Source of the DNA: Bacillota bacterium | GTDB taxonomy: Bacteria; Bacillota_I; Bacilli_A; Erysipelotrichales; Erysipelotrichaceae | Direction of reading: 5' to 3' | DNA: 14,466 nt | Assembly: GCA_023426935.1 (NCBI GenBank) | Contig: JAEZBR010000012.1 | Location: forward strand, 1 to 14,466 | In this document: piece after piece, positions 7,400 to 14,290 of the stretch | Numbering within the stretch: the first letter of the stretch is position 1 | How the letters are laid out: every line of letters starts with the position of its first letter | Notes under the pieces: model-generated | Databases searched by the model: none | The model's input: the letters and a program-made list of their open reading frames with translations, nothing else | Told to the model about the DNA's origin: nothing | Program-made: the position numbers and the translations under genes

Positions 7400-9592
7400 T
7401 TATGATGAAAGGACAACCTTTAAGGATGAATTGGCATCGATTGAAGTCCCAGCAGTAATACTCTGGCTAGAAACATAACCATAACCATCGATGTCTACCG
7501 CAATCCCCGTCAATTCCCAGAAGACGGCGACATCTTTCCTTGACCAGCCGGTCATATCCGGCATCGTAAAATGGTCATTGGAAGTCAATAAGAAGACCCT
7601 TTGATTCTGGGTAACCGAATTATTTGCTGCCGGATATTGCGCAATGATATTATCGCCGTTTCCTAAAACAATGTTCTGAGTATTATAAGCTTTCAGGGTG
7701 TTTAGTGAATATTCAAGACTGTGATTTACTAAACTAGGCATCACATTCTCATATTTTGTCGTCGGATCGATGGTCGTAATTTCTTGAGTTTTTTCACTAG
7801 TTTCACTCGAATCGGATAAATGTAAATATTGAATTAATTTTTGCATGAACCGTTTGGTTGAATCGACCCGATAATTCATATTATTATTGTAATTTGCTTG
7901 GAAACATATATAGATTAAAATCTTGGGATTATTATAAGGCAAACCGATGACGACAGACGAAGTTACCCTATTCTCATCGTAACCGCCAGAAGTTCCGATT
8001 TGACCGGTGCCGGTCTTAGCGACGATCTCTACGTTCGGCAATGAATAATACTTCGCGATTCCATATTTCGAATCCGTAACTGTTCCTCTCATCAGATCTA
8101 AGACCTGTTGGGCACTGGAAGCGGAGATCGGATTACCGACCACATTTTTTTTACCCTGATAAATAACCTTATTGGTATAAGAATCTTCGATGTAATCGAT
8201 GAAGTATGGTTGTACCATTTCTCCTTCATTCATGATAGCACTGTAAGCCTGCATCATTTCTAAAGCCGTGACTGAAGAACTTTGACCATATCCGGTTGCT
8301 AACTGATCAATCGGATAATCCATATTTTTGTTACCGGCTATATCATCAACCCCTAAAGTATCGACTTCTTTAAAGAAACCGAAACGATCGAGGTAATCTT
8401 CCAATATCGAAGGTGAAATATAATCGGTAATTAACGAAGCTATTCCGGTGTTCAAGGAACGATAATAAGCCTGGGCATAAGTAATCCGGCCTAGATCAGC
8501 ATCTTTATAGTTATAAACCGTGCCAAAATCAGTCTTTTTAGTTGAACGATAAAGCTTACCGTTATCGTAACCGACATAAAAGGTTCCGGAATCGTAAGTT
8601 GCCGTATAATCATAACTACCATAATCAATTGCGGCCGCATAGGTAAAGGTTTTCATCGTCGAACCTGGTTCATAGGGATACTGAGATCCTAAATCGAGGT
8701 AGTTAGTGATACTTAAAGTATTAGGATCGAAACTTGGGTAACAATCCCAAGCCAACATTTTCCCGGTCTCGACTTCCATGACTCCGCCCCACATTTTCTC
8801 GGCGGAAAATTGATTGACCATCTCCTGAATCAAAACATTTAAAGCCTGTTGACAGGTCTTGTCGATGGTTAAATATACATTATTCCCATTAGTCGCCGCC
8901 ACATAGGCACTTTGGGTTCCTAAGATCATGTATCCGTTGGCATCGGTGTTATATCGGGAATAACCGTTTTTCCCTAACAGGTAATCGTTTAGCAGCGATT
9001 CTATCCCCATCTCTCCGACTAACACATCGTCATCATGACTATAACGGGCATATCCGACTAAATGTGACGCAAAAGTTCCTAACGGATAGTTGCGGGAATT
9101 CTGTTCATTGAATTCGATCCCATATAGATTTAAGGCTTCAATCGCCTCTTTAGTTGCTTTATCTAAATTACGTCCATAGTTACCAAATTCCGTCTGATAA
9201 ACCCCACTCTGCTGAAGATAACCTAAAACGATTGTGGAATCGACTCCTAAGATTGTGGCAATCTTGGTCGCATATTCCGCTTTATTCTCTTCTGGAACAT
9301 AAGCCGGGATATCTCCATATCCCGGCCGGGAGGTGTCCAGAATGGCGTACATGTTATAGGAAATACTGTCTTCGGCAATTACATTACCGTTACGGTCAAA
9401 AATATAGCCTCTTCGGGCATAGATAATTTCGGTCTTAACGGAAACGGAACTGTATTTAGTGATATCGGTCTGCGAATTCAGATGATAGCCTAAAAGGCTG
9501 ACACATACCACGTTGGTCAGCATTATCGCTCCGACAAGAGCGAAGACAATGGTAAATATTACCAGATAGTGACGGTTATTAGGCCTATTCAT
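7400..9592 (-). CDS. Class B penicillin-binding protein, septal transpeptidase (PBP2B/FtsI type) with PASTA domains
   Basis: A D,D-transpeptidase of 730 residues that cross-links septal peptidoglycan outside the membrane. One N-terminal membrane anchor (about 9-35), a dimerisation/pedestal region with RRGYIFDRNGNVIA (60-73), then the transpeptidase domain: S-T-M-K with catalytic Ser311 and Lys314, S-L-N at 379-381, and K-T-G at 526-528. The C-terminal 110 residues form two PASTA-like repeats (VMPSLVNHS and MPDMTGWS mark their beginnings), as in Gram-positive division PBPs. The ATG at 9592 overlaps the upstream stop by 8 bp and gives the usual short cytoplasmic tail. A GTG at 9625 would add 11 residues. 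Neither start has a convincing Shine-Dalgarno box, so coupling to the FtsL-like gene is likely. Confidence 0.93.
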   Translation of the reverse strand: MNRPNNRHYLVIFTIVFALVGAIMLTNVVCVSLLGYHLNSQTDITKYSSVSVKTEIIYARRGYIFDRNGNVIAEDSISYNMYAILDTSRPGYGDIPAYVPEENKAEYATKIATILGVDSTIVLGYLQQSGVYQTEFGNYGRNLDKATKEAIEALNLYGIEFNEQNSRNYPLGTFASHLVGYARYSHDDDVLVGEMGIESLLNDYLLGKNGYSRYNTDANGYMILGTQSAYVAATNGNNVYLTIDKTCQQALNVLIQEMVNQFSAEKMWGGVMEVETGKMLAWDCYPSFDPNTLSITNYLDLGSQYPYEPGSTMKTFTYAAAIDYGSYDYTATYDSGTFYVGYDNGKLYRSTKKTDFGTVYNYKDADLGRITYAQAYYRSLNTGIASLITDYISPSILEDYLDRFGFFKEVDTLGVDDIAGNKNMDYPIDQLATGYGQSSSVTALEMMQAYSAIMNEGEMVQPYFIDYIEDSYTNKVIYQGKKNVVGNPISASSAQQVLDLMRGTVTDSKYGIAKYYSLPNVEIVAKTGTGQIGTSGGYDENRVTSSVVIGLPYNNPKILIYICFQANYNNNMNYRVDSTKRFMQKLIQYLHLSDSSETSEKTQEITTIDPTTKYENVMPSLVNHSLEYSLNTLKAYNTQNIVLGNGDNIIAQYPAANNSVTQNQRVFLLTSNDHFTMPDMTGWSRKDVAVFWELTGIAVDIDGYGYVSSQSITAGTSIDANSSLKVVLSS

Positions 9593-9872
9593 TAGCGTCG
9601 ACCGTGATGATATTGGAAGTGACACTCATCCCGTCAGCGCTGGCAATGGCCGAAATTCGATCATAAGTGCTTAATTGGTTAACTTCCATTTGTGCACTTT
9701 CATTATCTTTGCTTAATGCGGCTATCTGCTCTAGGTAATTTTGTTTTTTAACATTCAGTTCGGAATTGTAGGAACGTAAAAGGACGGAGCTCAACAAATA
9801 CATGATGGCCGATAAAGAAAAAATGGCCATTGAGATTCTTCTCCAGTTAATTCTTCTTTTTCTTTTTTTCAT
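9585..9872 (-). CDS. ftsL: FtsL-like septum formation protein
   Basis: A small bitopic protein of 95 residues: a very basic cytoplasmic tail (MKKRKRRINWRR), one membrane segment at about 14-33, then an extracytoplasmic heptad-like region (about 36-68, LNVKKQNYLEQIAALSKDNE and onward) expected to be a coiled coil with DivIC and the PBP. The sequence is poorly conserved in this family, so the assignment rests on size, topology and position between rsmH and the class B PBP, which is where ftsL sits in division clusters. The start overlaps the rsmH stop as ATGA. A DivIC-type paralogue is possible but less likely at this locus. Confidence 0.8.
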   Translation of the reverse strand: MKKRKRRINWRRISMAIFSLSAIMYLLSSVLLRSYNSELNVKKQNYLEQIAALSKDNESAQMEVNQLSTYDRISAIASADGMSVTSNIITVDANE

Positions 9873-10807
9873 AGCTTGTTCCTTTCAATAATCCTTAATT
9901 TCGCTGAATGCGAACGATGGTTATTTTCTAATTCCGATTCACCGGCCTCAATTGGCTTATGAGTAATCAAGCGGAATCGGGCTTGAGGCAATTCGGACTC
10001 TTTTAGCGGTAAATGTTTTAGGATTGGATCAATCGTTGTCGCATCTTTGAAGACTTTTTTGACTATTCTGTCTTCCAATGATTGGAAGGAGATAATCGCA
10101 ATCCTACCTTCTGGTTTAATCAAATCCAATGCTGAAATTAATACTTGTTCTAACGAATTCAATTCGTCATTCACTTCGATTCGAATTGCTTGGAAAGTTC
10201 TTTTAGCCGGATGTCCCTTCGCTTTTTTGACTTTCGCCGGTAATGCTTCTTTGATAACTTCTACCAGTTGTAAGGTCGTTTCGATCGGCTGTTTTTCTCT
10301 TTCTTTGACAATCTTACGGGCAATCATTTTAGCGAATGGCTCTTCGCCATAATCTCTGATTACTTCCGTTAACTTCTCTTCCGAATAAGTATTCACCACT
10401 TCGTAGGCGCTTAAGCTCTGACTTTGATCCATCCGCATATCTAGACGACCATCGAGCTGATAAGAGAAGCCCCGATCGGCCTTATCGAACATCGGCGAAG
10501 ATACGCCAAGATCTAAAGTCAAGCCGTCAATCCCTGCGATTCCTAATCCCGGCAAATCTTTGCTTAGATTCCGAAAGTTATCTTTGACCAAAGTAACTTT
10601 TCCTTGGTACGGTTCAAATCGTTTGGTACAGGCGTTTATCGCATCCTGATCCTGATCGAAGCCGATTAAGCGGCCAGTCGTTAAGCGTTTCAGAATCTCT
10701 TCGCTATGGCCGCCCCGACCTAAGGTTCCATCAACATAGATACCTTCCGGCTTAATTGCTAAGCCCTCAATCGTCTCATTTAGCAAAACACTTAAATGGG
10801 TATCCAT
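9869..10807 (-). CDS. rsmH: 16S rRNA (cytosine-1402-N4)-methyltransferase RsmH
   Basis: A 312-residue SAM-dependent enzyme (formerly MraW) that methylates N4 of C1402 in the ribosomal P-site of 16S rRNA. The SAM motif VDGTLGRGGHS is at 25-35, GFDQDQDA at 49-56, and DLGVSSPMFD with DRGFSY at 99-116. An inserted helical domain follows, then the highly conserved HPAKRTFQAIRIEVNDEL (199-216), ISFQSLEDR (239-247) and the terminal NHRSHSAKLRIIER. Length is typical. It shares one base with the mraZ stop (TAATG) and ends in an ATGA overlap with the ftsL-like gene, so the three genes are translated as a coupled set. Confidence 0.97.
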   Translation of the reverse strand: MDTHLSVLLNETIEGLAIKPEGIYVDGTLGRGGHSEEILKRLTTGRLIGFDQDQDAINACTKRFEPYQGKVTLVKDNFRNLSKDLPGLGIAGIDGLTLDLGVSSPMFDKADRGFSYQLDGRLDMRMDQSQSLSAYEVVNTYSEEKLTEVIRDYGEEPFAKMIARKIVKEREKQPIETTLQLVEVIKEALPAKVKKAKGHPAKRTFQAIRIEVNDELNSLEQVLISALDLIKPEGRIAIISFQSLEDRIVKKVFKDATTIDPILKHLPLKESELPQARFRLITHKPIEAGESELENNHRSHSAKLRIIERNKL

Positions 10808-11250
10808 TAATGTAACTCCGGTAAGTTTTCGGCGATATCCGAGAGGTTACTCAAGGTTTCTTCCGATCTTTCTTCCCAAATACTGCCATCCCAAATTTCC
10901 ACATGGTTGCCAACTCCGACCACCGCACAGTCTTTTTGTAAGCCTGCATAGCGAATCAGATTAGCTGGTAACATTACTCTGCCCTGACTATCGGGTTCGC
11001 ATTTACCAGCTTGCCCCATAATCTGCTGCATCAAACTTCGGGAATTTTTTTTGGTATCCGGATAAGCCAATAACTGTTCGTACAATAAACTGAACTGCTC
11101 TTCGGTATACAACGAAACACATTTATCCAATCCAACGGCGGCATAGAAGTGTAAGCCCAAGGCATCGCGAAAGTTTGCGGGGATAGCTAAACGCCCCTTA
11201 ACATCGAGATTATGGCGATACTCGCCAATGAATATCGGACTCTTCACCAC
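10807..11250 (-). CDS. mraZ: MraZ, transcriptional regulator of the division cluster
   Basis: A DNA-binding protein of 147 residues with two AbrB-like swapped-hairpin halves. The first carries GEYRHNLDVKGRLAIPANFR (9-28), the second D-S-Q-G-R-V-M-L-P-A (87-96); D-x-K/Q-G-R in each half is the family mark. MraZ forms a ring and represses or tunes its own operon by binding tandem boxes with 10-bp spacing. I place the start at a GTG (11250), inside the third of three such repeats; the GTG at 11247 is equally possible, and no ATG in frame exists. The nearby ATG at 11270 is out of frame. The N-terminus is a few residues longer than many relatives, which begin at M-F-x-G-E-Y. Confidence 0.93.
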   Translation of the reverse strand: MVKSPIFIGEYRHNLDVKGRLAIPANFRDALGLHFYAAVGLDKCVSLYTEEQFSLLYEQLLAYPDTKKNSRSLMQQIMGQAGKCEPDSQGRVMLPANLIRYAGLQKDCAVVGVGNHVEIWDGSIWEERSEETLSNLSDIAENLPELH

Positions 11251-11270
11251 TTTTCACCACTTTTCACCAT
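11241..11270 (-). promoter_or_regulatory. Three tandem MraZ-box-like repeats
   Basis: The minus strand reads ATGGTGAAAA, GTGGTGAAAA, GTGGTGAAGA in three abutting 10-bp units. They cover the expected transcription start, ribosome binding site and start codon of mraZ. In Escherichia coli MraZ binds GTGGG repeats separated by 5 bases (10-bp period), and AAAGTG-type repeats are reported for a mollicute MraZ. The period, G-rich core and position fit autorepression, which is an inference. Confidence 0.8.
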
Positions 11271-11271
11271 A

Positions 11272-11300
11272 AATATACAAATAAATAGAAAGAAAGTAAA
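11272..11300 (-). promoter_or_regulatory. Promoter of the mraZ cluster
   Basis: On the minus strand, TTTACT (11300-11295) and TATATT (11277-11272) are 17 bases apart. The predicted start falls at about 11265, within the first MraZ-box repeat, leaving a very short leader before the GTG. Bound MraZ would cover the initiation region. Confidence 0.6.
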
Positions 11301-11351
11301 TACTTTTTGCAAAAATATTCACTTTTTTTACTTTTGTGACTTTTAACCACC

Positions 11352-11382
11352 AAAAAAGCCATAGTTTCTTTGACTATGGCTT
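11352..11382 (-). terminator. Strong intrinsic terminator of the rny-ymdB operon
   Basis: On the minus strand GCCATAGT (11380-11373) pairs perfectly with ACTATGGC (11365-11358) around a 7-base loop and is followed directly by six T residues (11357-11352). It starts about 10 bases after the ymdB stop and separates that operon from the mraZ promoter. Confidence 0.92.
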
Positions 11383-11391
11383 CCGAATTAT

Positions 11392-12174
11392 TTAAGCAGT
11401 TATCGACGGGCGAAGTTGAATTCGTTGAATTGCCGTCGTTCTTCCGGTACTTTCATCGATATTCGCGACCAATCCGCATAAGATTCCGGGTGTCGATCCG
11501 GGTGTAAAATGGGTTTTCTTATCGGTTAACAGATGTTCCAACACTTCATCAGTATCTCTGCCGATAATACTATCGTAAGCTCCGCACATTCCCACATCGG
11601 TTATAAACCCACAACCGTGATAGATCATTTCATCTGCCGTCTGGATATGCGTATGCGTTCCCACAACTAGCGACAATTGAGAATAATAAGCATGTAAGAA
11701 AGATGCTTTTTCTCCGGTTGCTTCACCATGGAAATCCACAATCTTAATCTCGGCGGGATATTCTGCCAGTAACTTCTCCATCATTTTGATTGGTGAAATC
11801 GCTACATTTTCCATAAAGACCTGACCGGAGATATTATAGACGCCGACCCGGATATTTTTCCAAGGCAGAACGATTGCCGAACGACCGGGCTTATCCATAT
11901 CTTGGTTTCCCGGACGAATCAATCTTTTTGCATCCATAATAAATTTTAAGATGACATCTTTGGAATAGGTGTGATTACCCATTGTCACGACATCGACGCC
12001 TTGGTTGATGAACCCCTCGTAAATCTTCTGAGTGATTCCTTTACCATGGGCGGCATTCTCGCCATTTACGATTGTAAAGTCGATCTGATACTGTTTTTGT
12101 AACTGAGCTAAATGCTCATTTAAGGTATCGCGCCCAATCTTAGCTACAACATCGCCGATAAACAAGACTCGCAT
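11392..12174 (-). CDS. ymdB: YmdB-type metallophosphoesterase
   Basis: A 260-residue calcineurin-like phosphoesterase of the TIGR00282/YmdB family. B. subtilis YmdB has 2',3'/3',5'-cyclic nucleotide phosphodiesterase activity and affects biofilm and motility gene choice. Likely metal ligands are all present: Asp8 (GDVV), Glu39-Asn40 (NGEN), Asn67-His68 (MGNHTY), His149 (DFHGE), and His174 and His176 (GTHTHIQTAD). Length matches the family. It lies 1 nt after the rny stop (TAG-T-ATG) with no strong ribosome binding site, so it is probably translated by coupling to rny. The rny-ymdB order is the common one in Bacillota and suggests linked roles in RNA turnover. Confidence 0.95.
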   Translation of the reverse strand: MRVLFIGDVVAKIGRDTLNEHLAQLQKQYQIDFTIVNGENAAHGKGITQKIYEGFINQGVDVVTMGNHTYSKDVILKFIMDAKRLIRPGNQDMDKPGRSAIVLPWKNIRVGVYNISGQVFMENVAISPIKMMEKLLAEYPAEIKIVDFHGEATGEKASFLHAYYSQLSLVVGTHTHIQTADEMIYHGCGFITDVGMCGAYDSIIGRDTDEVLEHLLTDKKTHFTPGSTPGILCGLVANIDESTGRTTAIQRIQLRPSITA

Positions 12175-12175
12175 A

Positions 12176-13738
12176 CTACTTAGCGATTTCAGTCTTCCGG
12201 ACTTCCCGAATAACCGTTACTTTGATCTGTCCGGGATAATTCATGGTCGATTCAATCTTATCTTTAATTTCTTTGGCTACTCTGGCACAACCTAGGTCAT
12301 CCAGTTTCTCAGGAACTGCCATAACCCGAATCTCACGACCGGCTTGAATCGCATAGGACTTTTCAATGCCTTCAAAGCTGTCAGCGATTGTTTCTAGTTC
12401 CTCAAGTCTACTGATATAATTCTCCATTGACTCATAACGAGCACCAGGTCTGGCAGCGCTTAAAGCATCCGCCGCCGCGACTAATACGGAGATTAAACTG
12501 GTCGGTTCTTTATCACCATGATGGGATTCAATCGCATTGATCACGACCGGATCTTCACCGTGTTTACGAGCAATCTTAGCCCCCAACTCAACATGACTCC
12601 CCTCGACTTCGAAGTCCACCGCTTTACCGATATCATGTAATAAACCAGCCCGCTTTGCTAAGTTTTGGTTTAAGCCTAATTCTGCGGCCATCATGCCGGC
12701 AAAATTTGCGACTTCCATACTATGTTCCAAAGCGTTCTGACCATAACTGTAACGGTAGCGTAATCTACCGATTAAAGTGACTACTTCCCGGTCAATCTTG
12801 CCAATTCCTAATCTGAAGACCGCATCTTCACCGATCTTCTGAATTTCTTCATTTAATTCCTTGGTCATCCGGTTAACGACTTCTTCGATTCTTCCCGGTT
12901 GAATTCGGCCATCTTTGATTAAGGAATCCAAGGTTAACTTGGCTATCTCTCGGCGAATCGGGTCGAAACAAGAAACGGTAATCGCGCCTGGCGTATCATC
13001 GATGATTAAATCAACTCCGGTAGCCTGCTCAATCGTCCGGATATTTCTTCCTTCCCGACCGATTATTCTACCTTTCATATCATCGTTAGGCAGCGCAACC
13101 ACACTGACGGTTCTTTCAATCGTCTCTTCTTGCGCATACCGTTGAATCGCAAACGCAATAATACTCCGCGATGTTTCAGCGGCCTTTGCTTTTGCTTCTT
13201 CTTCTTTATCTCTGATATAAGCAGTTGTTTCGTTTTCGGTTTTCTTTTCCACAATTGCGAACAATTCTTTTTTCGCATCTTCCGAAGATAACGAAGCTAC
13301 CCTTTGCAATTCTGATTCCTGAATATCAATCTTACCCTGCAATTTTTCTTCCATCGCCTTTAGTTCTTCAGCTTTTTTATCAGCCAGGCTTAATTTATCA
13401 TCTAATTGTTTTTCTTTGGTCGTTAGTTTTTCATCACGAAAATTCAAACTATCTTCCCGACGAATAAGTTTATTTTCCTTATCCGTAATTTCCTGTTTCT
13501 TTTCTTTTAAGTCTTTTTCAGCACTAAGTCTTAGCTCATAAGCTTGGTTTTTTCCATCAATAGCGGCCTGACGACGCGTGTTTTCCGCATCATCATTAGC
13601 TTTCTTGCGAACTAGCTCTGCTTCTTGACGACTTTTATTCAAGCCGAGACGGGAAACAATAAGCATGATAATAATTCCTACTAATAAACCAACAAGAATC
13701 CAAACCAAGGAGATGGGGTTAAACATGTCTTTAGGCAT
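12176..13738 (-). CDS. rny: Ribonuclease Y
   Basis: A membrane-anchored endoribonuclease of 520 residues that starts mRNA decay in many Gram-positives. An N-terminal membrane helix (about 9-28) is followed by a long charged coiled coil (about 35-190), a KH RNA-binding domain with GRIIGREGRNI at 223-233, and an HD metal domain with HSMEVA (339-344) and the HD pair His368-Asp369 in LLHDIGKA. The C-terminal domain ends at REVRKTEIAK. Length equals that of B. subtilis RNase Y. The ATG at 13738 has a GGAGAGG box about six bases upstream; a second ATG at residue 5 is less well placed. A promoter lies about 45 bases upstream. ymdB follows after 1 nt. Confidence 0.97.
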   Translation of the reverse strand: MPKDMFNPISLVWILVGLLVGIIIMLIVSRLGLNKSRQEAELVRKKANDDAENTRRQAAIDGKNQAYELRLSAEKDLKEKKQEITDKENKLIRREDSLNFRDEKLTTKEKQLDDKLSLADKKAEELKAMEEKLQGKIDIQESELQRVASLSSEDAKKELFAIVEKKTENETTAYIRDKEEEAKAKAAETSRSIIAFAIQRYAQEETIERTVSVVALPNDDMKGRIIGREGRNIRTIEQATGVDLIIDDTPGAITVSCFDPIRREIAKLTLDSLIKDGRIQPGRIEEVVNRMTKELNEEIQKIGEDAVFRLGIGKIDREVVTLIGRLRYRYSYGQNALEHSMEVANFAGMMAAELGLNQNLAKRAGLLHDIGKAVDFEVEGSHVELGAKIARKHGEDPVVINAIESHHGDKEPTSLISVLVAAADALSAARPGARYESMENYISRLEELETIADSFEGIEKSYAIQAGREIRVMAVPEKLDDLGCARVAKEIKDKIESTMNYPGQIKVTVIREVRKTEIAK

Positions 13739-13784
13739 TTTTTACCTCTCCATCTTTTTGTTAGAGTGTTGTTAACACAAGGTT

Positions 13785-13813
13785 ATTGTACAAGATAATC
13801 GCTTTTTTAACAA
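13785..13813 (-). promoter_or_regulatory. Promoter of the rny-ymdB operon
   Basis: On the minus strand, TTGTTA (13813-13808) and TACAAT (13790-13785) have a 17-base spacer. A palindromic TGTTAACA follows in the leader (about 13770-13777), before the GGAGAGG box. The -35 box is only about 20 bases from the left boundary repeat of the mobile-element candidate. Confidence 0.7.
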
Positions 13814-13833
13814 GTTATATTGTTATTCCCGGC

Positions 13834-13848
13834 TTTTCTTTCCTAACC
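13834..13848. repeat. 15-bp direct repeat, left copy (putative target duplication)
   Basis: TTTTCTTTCCTAACC on the plus strand, identical to 14323-14337. It directly borders the left terminal inverted repeat. The T+C-rich composition weakens significance somewhat, since a partial TTTTCTTTCCT also occurs at 13871. Confidence 0.75.
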
Positions 13849-13875
13849 TTTAATTATTGTTGAAAGTTCCTTTTC
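13849..13875 (+). repeat. Left terminal inverted repeat of the element
   Basis: 27 bp beginning TTTAATTATTG and containing TGAAAGTTCCT; it matches the reverse complement of 14296-14322 at 20 of 27 positions. Confidence 0.65.
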
Positions 13876-13880
13876 TTTCC

Positions 13881-13906
13881 TTATTCTCACTGGAAGTTCC
13901 TGTTTT
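13881..13906 (+). repeat. Subterminal inverted repeat, left copy
   Basis: Carries TATTCTCAC followed by GGAAGTTCCTGTTTT. It matches the reverse complement of 14139-14164 at 21 of 26 positions without gaps. Confidence 0.6.
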
Positions 13907-13958
13907 TCTTTCTTTCACAATATCTTGTATAATTTGTATGTTACAGAGTAAATGGTTT

Positions 13959-13998
13959 TTTAAAGAGATGCATATTACATGAAAAACAACTCTTTAAA
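13959..13998. repeat. 9-bp perfect inverted repeat inside the element
   Basis: TTTAAAGAG (13959-13967) and CTCTTTAAA (13990-13998) flank a 22-base loop. No clear terminator T-run follows on either strand. It is the first of three adjacent stem-loops in the element core. Confidence 0.45.
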
Positions 13999-14002
13999 CA
14001 CA

Positions 14003-14029
14003 TTTAGAGGTGACAAAGTACCTTCTAAA
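14003..14029. repeat. Hairpin with one bulge inside the element
   Basis: TTTAGAGGT (14003-14011) pairs with ACC-T-TCTAAA (14020-14029), nine base pairs interrupted by one bulged base, around an 8-base loop. It lies directly after the previous inverted repeat. Confidence 0.45.
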
Positions 14030-14030
14030 T

Positions 14031-14092
14031 AAAAAGGTGATAAACCATAATCACTTAATCACTCACCCCAGTGAGAAAGTAGATCTATCACC
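14031..14092 (-). terminator. Branched stem-loop followed by a T-run, candidate terminator or structured RNA
   Basis: On the minus strand GGTGATA (14092-14086) pairs with TATCACC (14042-14036), followed by TTTTT (14035-14031) and ATTT. Within the loop, CTCAC (14075-14071) pairs with GTGAG (14066-14062) around TGGG. The shape could end the DUF2779-like transcript or form part of a small structured RNA; the long loop makes it an unusual terminator. Confidence 0.35.
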
Positions 14093-14138
14093 GCTTCTTA
14101 GGTAAGTACCAATTAACCATGCACGTTCTGTCACTTTA

Positions 14139-14164
14139 CCAAAAGGAACTTTCCGTGAGAATAT
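14139..14164 (-). repeat. Subterminal inverted repeat, right copy
   Basis: On the minus strand it reads TATTCTCAC then GGAAAGTTCCTTTTGG, the inverted partner of 13881-13906. Confidence 0.6.
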
Positions 14165-14290
14165 CAAATATTCTTGTGGAAAACAGAACTTTAGTGTGGT
14201 CAAAATGGCCTTCTTCACTTCCTAGAATACCACATTTTTCAAACATTGGTAGTCCGATACCTTCAAATTTGCCTTTCAAAACAGGAACTT

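Noticed and set aside
12915..13467. Several open frames in other phases inside rny
   Set aside because: They are shadows of the RNase Y coding sequence, lacking ribosome binding sites and recognisable domains.
13921..13940. Plus-strand TATAAT near 13929 as a promoter
   Set aside because: No acceptable -35 at 16-18 bases and no gene downstream on that strand.
13979..14032. A 17-residue plus-strand mini-ORF beginning MKNNSL
   Set aside because: No ribosome binding site or promoter, and it lies within strong inverted repeats.
14036..14092. A tRNA-like fold with a 7-bp outer stem
   Set aside because: At 57 bases it is too short, has no anticodon or T-arm consensus and no CCA context. Treated as a stem-loop only.
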